Assembly (NCBI GenBank): GCA_017163975.1
Contig: JAFFSR010000218.1
Coordinates: forward strand, 13,333,501 to 13,397,500
Direction of reading: 5' to 3'
Length of the DNA: 64,000 nt
Origin: Anastatus disparis
Lineage: Eukaryota; Arthropoda; Insecta; Hymenoptera; Eupelmidae
Shown one piece after another: positions 13,660 to 25,900 of this stretch. A program made the translations under genes and the position numbers. How positions within the stretch are numbered: the stretch's first letter is position 1; each line of letters starts with the position of its first letter. Under the pieces are notes generated by a model that was given only the letters and a program-made list of their open reading frames with translations, was not told the DNA's origin and ran no database searches.

Positions 13660-16202
13660 ACGATGCTGGAAGCTACTTCGCGACACTACATGTTCAGTAT
13701 ACCCGAGACTCTTTATCTTTTAGAGTTCAAGATTTTGAAAAATGAAGCGACGAAATTCCATGTTGTAAGCAATGCTAACTTTATACTTAATATTACATTG
13801 AGGCCAAAGTTTCGATCACTTATGGTTTGAAGAAAATGAGATTGATATTATTATGATTATGTTTTTGCAGATTTTAGAAATGGAAATTAGTAATTCAAAA
13901 TGTTTTCATAGTTTATAAAAGTATAGCTGTTTATTTTTAATTTAATTTTAACAGGAAGTAAAATTAATTATAGCATAAATTTTGTTTGAGAAAAATTTAC
14001 TACAATTTTTTTTATTCTAATTAAAATTATTTTATTTTTATTAAATTTTTATATTATTAAAATAAAAATTGATTCAGTATTTATTGATCTCTTTTTTATC
14101 ATTCAAACGTTGAATGATATATGTTTTAAATTTTTGTATTTATTTAATGTACTTAAAATTCTATTATTTTTTGAAAAAAAAAAAACTTTTTTTTTCGAAA
14201 TTTGAAATAAAAACAAAAACGTAAAACATTTACAATCGTCACTAGGATCTAGAAAAGCAGTACTCGAAAATATACAGAGCGCTATACATATAACATATTC
14301 TTCGTACAAAGGCAGCAGCAGCACAAGCTGCGCGCGGTCGAGCGTGAAAAAGCATCGAAAAGGTAACGGTAGAGTAAACGTAAAGTATGAAAACAGAAAG
14401 TTTTGAGAACGGCATTGCGCAAAAGCTAGCATAAACGAGAAAGAGAGTACCTTTGACTTCTATATACATATAATAATGTTTTTATAGGCCAGCAGCAGTC
14501 GAGTGAAGATGCTTCTTTCTCTAGCGTAAGAGAATGACTCTCTTCTCTCTTCCTCGTGTAGTTGTAATCGACCGAATGACGTTGAATGTGAAGTGCTTTT
14601 ATAATTTATAAAGTCAAAAGTAAGCGAACGAGTTCCTTTTTTTATTTCTTGTGGGCGAAAACGATTGAGATGTAACTCCTGATCGTCGAGGGCTTTTTGT
14701 ACAAAGCCAAGTTTCACTTTTTAATTACGAAGGACGATAAGATTCTTGTTCGACGGATTACTTGAATTATTCCTTAGTCATCCTAGACCATTAGTCAGTT
14801 ACAGATAAATTTAAAGTTAAGACATTCGATAAGTTAACTTTTAATAAGATACTTTAAAATCAAATTACAAAAAATTCGTTTCAATAGTCGGAAAAAAGGT
14901 ATGGATAAATTACTCGTCTAAAAAGAAACTTAGAAATAATTGAGTCAATAATTTGATTGATGAAATTAAAGGCCACGTTAAAAATGAATACTGTAAAAAA
15001 AATTTTAAAGTCTATTAAAAGTAAAATGGTTTATTTATACATCTAAAGTATTCAGCGAAACGAGTTATAATTCGAGAAAAAAAAAACGAAGTAAATGGAA
15101 CGACGTCATTAATAACGTTATTTCAAAGGCATTTTCCCATTTTGATATCCAACGAATGAATCTCGAGGAGGAGCGCGCGCCAGCGCAAAATGCGAGAACT
15201 TAATCTTCGGTTTGCCGACTTCGTTCTCGAAAAAGATCGACGTATCTACATTAGCAATCTCTTGCCTATCAATCACGAAATAGAGCGCGGGTGTAGCTAC
15301 TGCTGCTTTTTATCAGGCACACATACACACACACCAAACCCGGCAAAGGCAAAAGAAGATAAAACCGGACCTTTTTTACGTCCGACATCTTGTTAAGAAA
15401 ACAGTGGAACATAAAATTTACAGTGGGTTTTAAACAAAATTTACGGTTAATTTCTTGTTCTTTTTTTTCCAAGGTATATGGAGTCGCTAAAAGAGAAAAT
15501 TTTTTTAATGAAATGTAGCTGGATAATAAAAGATACAATCTTTAAATCTTGAATTTATTTTTTAAAATATATATGATTTCAGTACAATTAAATAATACTG
15601 AAATTTCCTATCAATATATTAATTTATTTTATTAATCATGCGTAAGAAACTAATTTTTAATTTTATATAGTTGTATTTTTATTTTTTTTAATTTCTTCAA
15701 AGTCATACTTTGTTCCCAAAAAGTTGAAAATTACGCTACAAGTATTTCACGAAAAGATTATATTCTTGTTTTTCTTAATTTTTAATAAAAATAATCTTAA
15801 ACTTCTAAGAGCAGTATTTTTCACTTATTTCGAAATTTAACTTTCATGAAAAAAAATCAATTAGACCGTCTTTCAATAAATGATAAATTAAAGTTAGTAA
15901 CTGTCTGGGTCATGAGACATTTTTCGACAATTAAAAGCTTTTCTTTATTCATATAAGAATTGATAATGCTTACTAAAAAAATATTCGTAAATTTATATAA
16001 AAAAGTTTTCTCTTATGAGAGATGAAAAACATAGAAATGATTCTGTGATATTTTTGATAATTGGGAAAATGAACATAAAAGTTATACATTTAATATAATT
16101 TATCAACATAAAAAAAATCTTGAAAATTATCATGCGATAGATTCGGTTAATTTTAAATTTTTTGCTTGAAAAAATAAACTAATTTATATTTACCAAAATT
16201 TC

Positions 16203-16404
16203 TTTTTTATTTTTATTTTATTTAACGTCGCTGTATTTATACTATTATTACGATGCTAATTAACGACAGAGGTTTTCAGAATGATTGTGAACAAAGCACA
16301 TGTATCGTACAGTGGTGCTTGTATAAATCAGTCGAGAGCGGGATTCGAACTCGAGTCCTCGAGATTACGAATTCATCGCTCTACCAGCTGAGCTACGACG
16401 ACCT
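16203..16404 (-). mobile_element. tRNA-derived SINE, copy 1
   Basis: Reverse complement begins with a tRNA-like head (GTAGCTCAGCTGGTAGAGCG, box A; GAGTTCGAATCCCGC, box B), continues with the body motif ACCACTGTACGATACATGTG and ends in the tail AGCGACGTTAAA followed by an A-rich run. The same organisation recurs in five other places in the window. Confidence 0.88.
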
Positions 16405-16486
16405 CTTCCAACCAGACCTGCAAAGCGATGAAACTGTGCCTAAAGAAACAAACGAAGGATTGCAAGAACCTACATTACATATATTT

Positions 16487-16661
16487 TACCCTGGAAGAAA
16501 ATTGACCATATCTTAAGTATAATTGCTGGTCAACAAATGTTAAAATGACACTTATCTAGAAATTTTTTTTACATCATTTCTAGAATTTCTAGATAAGTGC
16601 CATTTTAACATTTGTTGACCAGCAATTATGCCTACAATATGGTCAATTTTCTTCCAGGGTA
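16487..16661. mobile_element. Foldback (hairpin) MITE
   Basis: Two arms of about 78 bp (16487-16564 and 16584-16661) are inverted copies, separated by about 19 bp. Outer ends read TACCCTGGAAGAAAATTGAC and, inverted, the same. Inner parts share GGTCAACAAATGTTAAAATG and CTTATCTAGAAA. The main mismatch is a short block in mid-arm. TA flanks both ends, as after insertion into a TA target. There is no coding capacity, so it is non-autonomous. Confidence 0.75.
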
Positions 16662-16844
16662 TGTACTCATTAATAAATAAATGATGACTAATTTATTTAT
16701 TTTAGATTTCTACAGGATAAGAGCCCATTTACTTAGTTTTTTTTTTAATTTTACTTCGACTAATGTATTGATCGATTCACAACTTCGATGCTAAACACCA
16801 AAAATCTGGAAAAATATTGTATAGCAAACAATGCTTCCACGAAA

Positions 16845-16945
16845 TTCGACCTGACGGCAATTCAAATCCGCGCCCTTCGAGTTACGATTGTGTCAACCGG
16901 TAAGTCACTTCGATATAGCGCCTTAACCACTTATGCCAGTCGTTC
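16845..16945 (-). repeat. Second tRNA-like sequence (box A and box B), probable SINE head or pseudo-tRNA
   Basis: On the minus strand TGGCATAAGTGG (16938-16927) matches pol III box A, and GGATTTGAATTGCC (16869-16856) is a degraded box B. Their wide spacing suggests a tRNA of the long variable-arm type (Ser/Leu-like). The arms are too decayed for a working tRNA. It differs from the SINE family listed above. Confidence 0.5.
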
Positions 16946-19900
16946 CTCTTATTATTTGCTACCATTTTTTAAATCTATAGTACTATTCTCAAGCTGCTAT
17001 TTTAAGATGGATCTTTAAAAAAGACAAAATAAAAAATTCAAGTTTTTCTTCGAAAAACATATTTTGATTATTTTAGCATTGATAATTGTGTTACCTACAT
17101 AAATAAAAATTGTTTTAAAAAAACGCGATGGATTATTTTATTATTGTTATTCAAACCAATTAAAAATGTAAAAATAACTTTAAAACAGAGTACTAATAAA
17201 AATATTTTTTCTATAGGTCAAATATTAAAAGAATTGCGGATTCAGTTTTATAAGCCATATAAATTTTTAATATAGCCGAGATACAGATCAAATTCTATGT
17301 CAGAAATATAAAATTTAAGATGGCAAATTTAATATGAGCTAAGACGACAGATGTAATTTTTAAAATCATTCAAGTTTAAAGCGAATGCTAAAAGTAGATC
17401 TGTCATATCAGATATCCAATATTTTAAAAACTTTGTATTTTTAATAACAGATTTGCATTCGACTAACCTTCAAAGTACGTAGCATAAAGTTTTTAGTGCA
17501 TTAAATTTTAAAAATCAAGTCACTCACATTCGTCAGCTTAAATTTTATACTTTTTAAATTTAGATTCTGAATGTAGAGCCATTAGATATACTAAAAAGTT
17601 ATTTAATGGCTTAAAAAGAAAGTACGTTTGAAAAATCCCTTAAAATTAGTTTATATTATTTTGTAATTTGTGGTCTGAAGAAAAGTCTCCGTAAAATAAA
17701 AATAAGAAAAATATTCTATACGATTTTAGTCTCCTGATCCTCGAGGGTACGATCCTTTGTCAGAAAGGCGTCGAGGCGAAACGAAACGCTGGGGCACATC
17801 TTTCCTCTGAAACCAACGTGGCTTACTGAATTCCTGGACCAAGTAGCATCTAGAGAATTACGCAAGCATGCATAAGAGAGGGCAGAGAGAGAGAGAGAGA
17901 ATGCGCAAGAAGGATAGACGGAGAAAGAGGAAGAGAGAGAGATGGCAGTATTCACTAATTACTGCCGTGTCGTCGCACATTACATGACCCTTTCTACAGC
18001 ACATGTGTCTCTTTGTATTTTAAAGGGATCGTGCAGACCGGTAGCTTGTGGGGTCCATCTGGAACGTTGGAATTTCGGCGTTGTCGTCGTAACTTGGTGT
18101 CATATACCTGCATAATTTAGAGTGAAATTTCAAGGATCTGTGCGGTTGTTAGGTTAAATTTCGTGGAGTCATATTCTCCGCTAAAAAACATTATTTATAC
18201 TTTGTTTTATTAATATTAATTCGCAAATCTTTTTGCTGAATGAAAATTAAGTGCGATTCAACAAACTAATATTAAATTTAAGCTAAACACAAGTCTATTG
18301 TTATGTGTAATCTGGTCAAAATTTTAATACAAGCTCAAATTTAATAAATGAATATGGAGATCAGAGTATGCGAAATGAATTTAATTTAAAAATAATTACT
18401 GCAATATATTAAAATGTAAGTAATAAATATATAAAGTCACGATATGTGAATTCCATTATTTCTGCCATAAAATTTTATAATTTCACCTTTGATTAAATAT
18501 GTTTTAGAATAAAACATTTACATGCAATTTTCATCAGAATAATCAAATTTATCGGGATACAGTGAAATTATTGGAATAAATTTTGTTTTCGAGACAAGAA
18601 TACTCAATCACGTCATGCAGAAATCATGTGACAAGTCAAATGAAAAAGTTTAAAAATTTTCTGGTTTCGATCATTTAGAATGTCATGAAATTGATATCTC
18701 TCCACTCACATGAATATGGATGAATCTCATTGGCAATGGTGCAACTAACTCCATCGATGTATGTATATATTTTTAAAAATACGCAAAATTTATGTAACTC
18801 AATGTGATAGACGTTATCATATTTATAACGAATAACGTATCATATTGATATTTTATTTTAATTTTAGTAGTGAAAAACATAACAAATATTTTTAAGATTA
18901 TCATCAAAAAATGAAATATAATCCTTTTATAAAAACATTATATCAATTTAATGTCTTTTAAAAAACTCCTAAATATAAAAAAAACCTGAAACCATTAATG
19001 AAATGACGATTGCCATCAAAGATATTCAAATTAATTAAAGCAAGTAATTAAATTCTTATTCATAGTCAATTATAAGTTGCATCATAATTTTTCAGACAAT
19101 ATTACTAAAGTTTCATGAAATTAAAGCTCCTATTTTCATCAAAAGATGGTATTAACTATAAATTTATAACTTTTTCTTTTAATTACCCATGATCGATATT
19201 TAATTAAAATTTTTGCTCCACCACACATGCAGCTTTTTACTCGGACTTTAAGACAAGCACAAAAATGTCAATTTATTTCAGCTTCATTAGCAATCTCTTA
19301 TTTTTTTTTTTCCATTCATCTCAGTTCTTCTATCGTCCTATATTTTTCCAACTATTTTACAGTTCATTCCATGTTTTCCTATCTTTTTTTCTAAAAGAAA
19401 AAGAAATAATACAAAGAGAAAAAGCGAGACGGAGAAAACAAGTACGGAAATTTTCTGGATTAATCACGGAAGAATTGTTTTCCGAGGACAATGGTGGTCA
19501 GATCCAATTCGTAGAGTGCCGTGAAAATGAGCGTAAGAGACCGAAGGGTATGTACAGAGAGATAGTGTGTTGTAAAGACAGTTTTTTATTTCAGAAAAGT
19601 CTCAGCTGAAAATCCCATCAGATTCTTGTTTGTTTACTTGTTTTAAAGCCATTGGATTAAGAGCCCTGTGCTCCGATAGGAAAAAACTTAATGATTTTTC
19701 TTTCCAACTATCGAAGAATTTCTTTGTTTTCATTAAAATGTAAATGTACGTTATTCAAGAAAAAAAATAAGCATGAAAAAATATTAAATGGATTATGCGC
19801 TTGTAATGCAGAAGGTTAATTATGCTTTTTTTGCTTTCTTTAAATCTTGTAATACGAGAAAGAAAATTAAGTTAGTAAGATAACTTTTTACGTGGGTTAA

Positions 19901-22900
19901 ATAAAGCTTTCTAATATTTCTTCAAAGATGTTTTTCTACATTAAAAAAAGAATTTTTTGAAACTTAATAGCATTTACTTTTATTTTTCAAGTTTAATATT
20001 ATTTCTTCAAGATAATTTAAATTTTTAATGGTAAAAGAATTCTTTTTTTTTGTTTATCAAAAATAAATGATTTGAATAACTTATTCTATATTTGTAAAGA
20101 TAAACTGACAGTTTAAGAAATTTTAAAAGACAGTTATTGAACAAACGTCAATTAAAGTAAGAATCTCGAGTTCTATAAAAAAAATCGTATCATTCTTATT
20201 TTTTTTCAATAGACGTCAGTCGTCAATAATTTAGAAGGTCTCGTCGGAGGGTTAAACGCTTCTCGCAGTTACCTCCTCCATACATAATTGAAAACTGCAT
20301 ATTCCAATAAAATAAGAAAAGCCGAGAATAAAAAAGAACAAAATCACTCTGAAAGTCAAAAAAAAAAAAAAGAAGAGAAGATGGAGAAAACGAGAGCTTT
20401 GAAAAACTTTCCCACAGGGAGAAAGAGAGCAGCCAAGAAATGCAAGGTTCGCGGAAACTTTTTTTTTTCTTTTTTTATTCTAACTGTAGAAGGAGAAAGG
20501 GTCCAAGAGTAAGAAGAGGCAGTAAAGAGCCTTTGGCTTGTCGATAAAACACGTCTGCATCGATATATGGATTTTTTACACTGCCGTAAATACATCGAAT
20601 GCAGACGAGCCTCTACGATGTCTCTCTTTCTTTTTTTTTTTCGTTTTCTTTCATGGCGTTGGTTTGTGGAAAAAGGTAAAAAAAAAGAGAAAGAGCTAGA
20701 CGGACGGAAGAAGCGAGCAAAGCGAGGAAAATAAAGACGTCAAAGCGTCATAACGGATTATTAGTGTATGAAAGAGAAGAGAAAATGGAGGAAAAAATTA
20801 TGGCAATAGTGGAGAGAGAGAGAGAGAGTAGGCAAGAGTATTACGATGGACCGAAAAAAAAGGGGAAAAAAAAATTGATGTGTACAAATGGGCGGTATTT
20901 TCGGGTGAAGAACGTTTTTTTACGCGGTAAAATTTTGATGCATAACCTTTTTACACTGAATCTCTTTGATCTATCAACCATGAGAGAATATTTTTAAATA
21001 TACGCGCACCCGCTGGAGGTACGTTGAGTGTACGTGCAATAAATTCAGTGATAAAATACTCGAAATTTAGTATTAACGGGCAAAAAGAGCTAGAAATAAA
21101 TTTTAGCAAAAAAGTTTTATTACATTCTTATTGAATAAATTATTATTACGACGTGTATTCGTCAAAAATGAAGTGACTTTTAAAATAATTTTACAATACA
21201 TTAATTTTGAGTGAATTTAATGTTAAACTAAAGGTACAAAATAAAAAAATATAAACTTCTTTTGACGTGTAATAAATCGACGAATAATCGTTGAAATTTT
21301 TAAACAAAAACTCTGGAATAAAGCAAATAACAGCAGCAAAATTTTAAACAACAAAAAGAAATGAGTAAAAAAAAAGCAACGTGCCGAATCTAAAACAAAG
21401 GGCCAGAAAACAAAGACAAAAAATAGGCGTAAAGTTTTAGCTAACGCCAAGTTTTCTCTATATACCCGACTCCAACTCTGCATTTCATTTTTCGCGCTCT
21501 CACGCGTCCGAGAAAAAGTTGTGTCGTCTCTTTCCATGCTAGTGCGGGAATGAAAATGAAAAAAAAAAAGTAGATAAAAAAAAAGAAGCCGAAGCTTGAA
21601 GCAGCATCCGGCCACGAGACAAGAACAAAGGACAGAAAAGAGGTCGGACTTGGCAACTGAATTTTTATTTGGTAGAAAAGTTTTTGGTAAAAGCCAAGAT
21701 CCATTTTTGCTTGCCTCTGTCGATTGTCGTCGTATTAAAGCGAAAGTTTTTCGCGCTTTCGTTCTCTTCCTTTTTTTTCCGCGGCGGCTTCGAACGATTT
21801 ACGCTGGCTTTAGCTTTTGTGTAGATAAACTTGGAGAATTTCTGTGTTACTTTGTGATTTTATGCTCTTCTCTTTATATACGTATTTACGAACGGATAAA
21901 TGCATTCTTATGCATTCCGTTTATGTATAGAAGAAACTAATTATTTATCGCTAATCGTAGATCTAGTTGAAAGGCTCCATACAATTTGTTTTTATTGGCA
22001 ATAACTTTTTACAATATTAGCAATTTAAACCAAAAAACATATTGTTTTTTCTTGTGCATAACTGTCAACATATGTACAGACTGTATATATTTCATTAAAA
22101 ATTATATTTTCTCTCTGTCAATTAACCTGCTGTATAACATTTATTTAACTTTTTTTATAAAGTATTTTCCATTACTTTAATTTTTTAATTCAACTGACAA
22201 AAATTAAATTTAGAATCAAACAGAATCCTCTAGATTTAAGGAGATATTCTTCCCACTAAACAAGACAATAGAATTTCTCTAGATTCAAAAATAAAAGTAT
22301 CTCATGCTTGTCTGTTTTATTAAAATATATTGTAGCTGGATCCTAATGAAAATACGCTTAAATAAATAATTAAGTAAATTTGAAATTTTAATGAAATAAT
22401 ATAATATTATTAAAAGAAAACCCATTAAATTATAAAAGAATTCTTTTGGTATAGTTAAATATTTGATATAAATCTTAACTATTTTTATTTTGTTTAATAT
22501 ATCTTTAGCGAGAGCAAAAAAGATGGTGTTACAGGAATACATCGGTCGGTTATCATAAAAACCAATAAATAAGTCTACGTGCACGCGTGTGCGTATTCTA
22601 ATCACTGTTAATGTTAATTAATTTTTAACGAAAGTCTTTAGACTTGATCTACAAGAACATTCTAGAAGTTATAATTAAATTCTTTCGATTATGAGTGTGT
22701 GAAAAGATTTAGGAGATTTTCACTTTATGGAAACGAAAATATCATGATGAAATTATAGCCAGAACTGGCGTCTTTTTTCTAAACATTAGAATTGAGAGTA
22801 CAATATTTTTATTTTGTTAATAAATTTAGTTTGATGCAAATTTTTAATGCCAATTAATTTTAAAGATGAAAAAGATATTTTTTGATTCTTGTAAATTTTT

Positions 22901-25900
22901 TGAGGATTTAAAGAATTTGCTGTTAGAAATTATTGAACTTCTGGACCAAACAACCATCTTTTAAATAATTTTCTTCAATTTGATTATTGCGCAAGTAGAT
23001 TTTTGCTCTTGATTCAAAATTTTATTTTTGTACATTCCAAATACAACCACGAAAAAAATCCGTGGAAAAAGTATAAAACCTTGAGGCGAACTCAGTGAGA
23101 TAAATCCTGTCGGGAAAAAAGTCTCTCTCTCTCCGAAATTGGTTGATGTATTGGAAAGTTCGATTTTTCAGATGATTTTTGTCATGACCCAAAACACCGA
23201 AAACTGTCCTTCCTGGAGTGTGAAACTCACTCGAGCGATAGTTACATGAAGCCAGTAGTAACAATGAAAAATATAGTGTATATCCTTTCGACTATAGACA
23301 GCACTTTTTTGCTATCCGAAGTATGCTTACAATACCAGACCAGTGCATCTGTCATATAAACTCAGTGTTATTTTTCTCGACTTTTAACATTATACATTCT
23401 TTTTCACAAAAAAAGGTTAGATAAAATCATTAAGTAGAATCATTAAAATCAAATTATAAATCATTATCGTGAAAACAATGTAGGCACAATAATTGCATTG
23501 AAAGTCATATAAAACTATCGCGCTCATCATCTCCCAGTATCTTAAAAATCTAATCTCCTTCGCCGTGATATTACAACGACGACATGCGGTAGACGAGGAG
23601 GATGCAGCATTAGAAAGTCTTAAGAGATGCTATTACGGGTTTAACGTCAAAAGAGTACCGCACGTGTCCCGTCTGTTCTCAACACGATTAGTCTCTATAT
23701 AGCAGGACTTTTCACCGGCAAGGTCAACGTCTTTTCTAAGGCTATATAACGCATAGCTGCATGTATACGTCTATTAACCGACTCTCATCTCTATGCAATT
23801 TCGTCGCGTTACCAGTAAGAATGTTAAGGAGTGGTTATCGCACGGATAATAAATGTCTCTTTAAGAATCTTTAATCTGATCGGTAAATGTTGTTATATTG
23901 AGCGTCGATCATAAATTCTCGTGCCGTATTTGCTGCTATTTCTAATTTTAAAAATAAAACATTCAGTTTTACTTCACGAAGTATATTCCCCTTAATTTAG
24001 ATATTTTCTTATCAACTCTTTTTTTTATTACGCTTTTAAAAAATTAACAGGTAATTTTTATTATGGATGTTGAACTCGGCGATAATTATTTTTACATTTT
24101 GTGAAAGTACGACGAGGCGCTTTTCACTTTCAAAATGAATTTTGAAAATAAATTTAAGTATGACAAAGTACTTAAAGAAAAATATGGCATTAAAAAAAGT
24201 ATCATACTAATTTTTATTTCCCTCGGTATGAAAATTGAACTCCGGTAAAAAGTCTAGTACGTACGTATAATTTCTAATATGCAAATCGAACGATAAATAT
24301 GTCATATAATCCATTTTTTTCTCCTTTATTATTAACCATTAATTACGAAAGTAAAAGATAGAGCAAAGTTCATAGACGTCGTTTAACTAGTCATTAACCA
24401 AAGCATTAGTTTAACCATAAACTTGCATTTGGCTTTGCATTGTCTACTTACAATGTAAAGCTGCACGTGACGCACGATTCGAGTTTAAAGATAAAATGTT
24501 GCCACGAACAAAGTTTATAAAGTCGTACACGTATAGTACAGACCTTGTGTGTGTGTATAAGAAAGTACCTGTACCACAACATAACTATCACCTGTTTTAC
24601 GTATAACGTATCTCGCTACCGCTCTATTCTAAATACCTGCACACTTTTACATATATATATATCCACAATAGACGGATGTGTATATGCTCCGAACACTTTC
24701 TAATTATTCTTATTATGCTTTGCTGCTTTTTAAGACGTAATGTCTTGGGTATTCCGTGGTTTTGCTTAAAGCATTATTATTGATTTTCGTACTTCCGGAT
24801 AAGAGAGCGAGAGTTTGTTACGTATTGCGCGGTTTTCTGTTGACCTTGTCAAATGCAAAGAGAGATACGGGTATGCAAAATTATTGCTTTGTAATTGTCG
24901 ATCATAACACTATGAGTAATTTTCTTGAAGTTGAATTTTTTCTTTAATTGTTTTTTTCTCATTTATAGTTTCTAGTTTCTAAATTCAAATAAAAAAAGGT
25001 CGAAACTGAATTTGTAATATTGATCATGCATTGTTATATAGCCTTACAAGAAACATGACGTTTTAAGGTTATATTATACAACTTGGAAAAAACAATAATG
25101 ATACAACAATCCTAAAGAACATTTGACGCGACGGCCGTGATGATGCTACTTCCTAAGGTAAATTTAGAATGATAAAATATTTTTTGGCGAATAAATCATG
25201 GTAAAATTTTTAAAAATAAGTTGCAGCGATAATTTTAACGCGTCGGCTTTATTTATTAACCAGAGAAAAACAAAGGAGGTTGTATGAAACACGTAAACAT
25301 TATTCAGTGATTTTTAAGTTTATGACATCATCAAGCGGCTTCGCCAACTCAAGCGAAACCTGAAACTCTAGCTAATAGATATACCTTTACCCTTCTCATT
25401 ATTTTATACATGACATTTAAAAATTAGTCTAATAAGATTCTTACAAAATAATATTTTAACCTGAATTGAATGATTTTTTGTATGTTAAAAATTTGAACGT
25501 AATATTTATAGGCAAGGTTGAATAATTTGCGAATTAAAAATGATCATTGATCTTCCTTAGGTATGAAAAGAATACAGTTTAAACAAATAAAACAATACTC
25601 GATTCAACGAAAATCTATTTAGTCTAGAATTATTTAAAAAAATAAAAAAATTTTAAATGTGCATACACACACGCATTTACCTCGCATAGTTTACTGAAAA
25701 GTTAGTTTCGTTTCGTTCGCTTATACGTTAGCCAGTATAGTAATTAAAACGGTAACTGTAAACAGTAAAACAGTCCAGCGGCATAACTCGAGGCTAAAAA
25801 AATCCAGCATTTTTTCATCAACATTGTGCGCGTAAAAAAAAGACCAAGTCATATTTCGTTTCATGCCCGTATATACAAACAAAACGATTTTCCTCTCTCT

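Larger units (their letters stand above)
1..16202. other. Gene desert, left part
   Basis: Apart from the repeats listed separately, I see no exon with splice sites and a protein-like reading frame. The longest open frames are low-complexity or biased by polypurine/polypyrimidine tracts. Islands of higher GC occur near 1340-1480, 2770-2940, 3590-3760, 4960-5200, 9470-9760, 12500-12850, 13320-13700, 14240-14720 and 15140-15400. They contain CpG-rich short words, GA/CT tracts and stem-forming pieces, and may be intronic or intergenic regulatory sequence. Confidence 0.6.

Noticed and set aside
21223..21940. Overlapping open frames of 87-130 codons on both strands
   Set aside because: Overlap in several frames on both strands with Phe/Lys runs from polypyrimidine/polypurine tracts; no recognisable motif.
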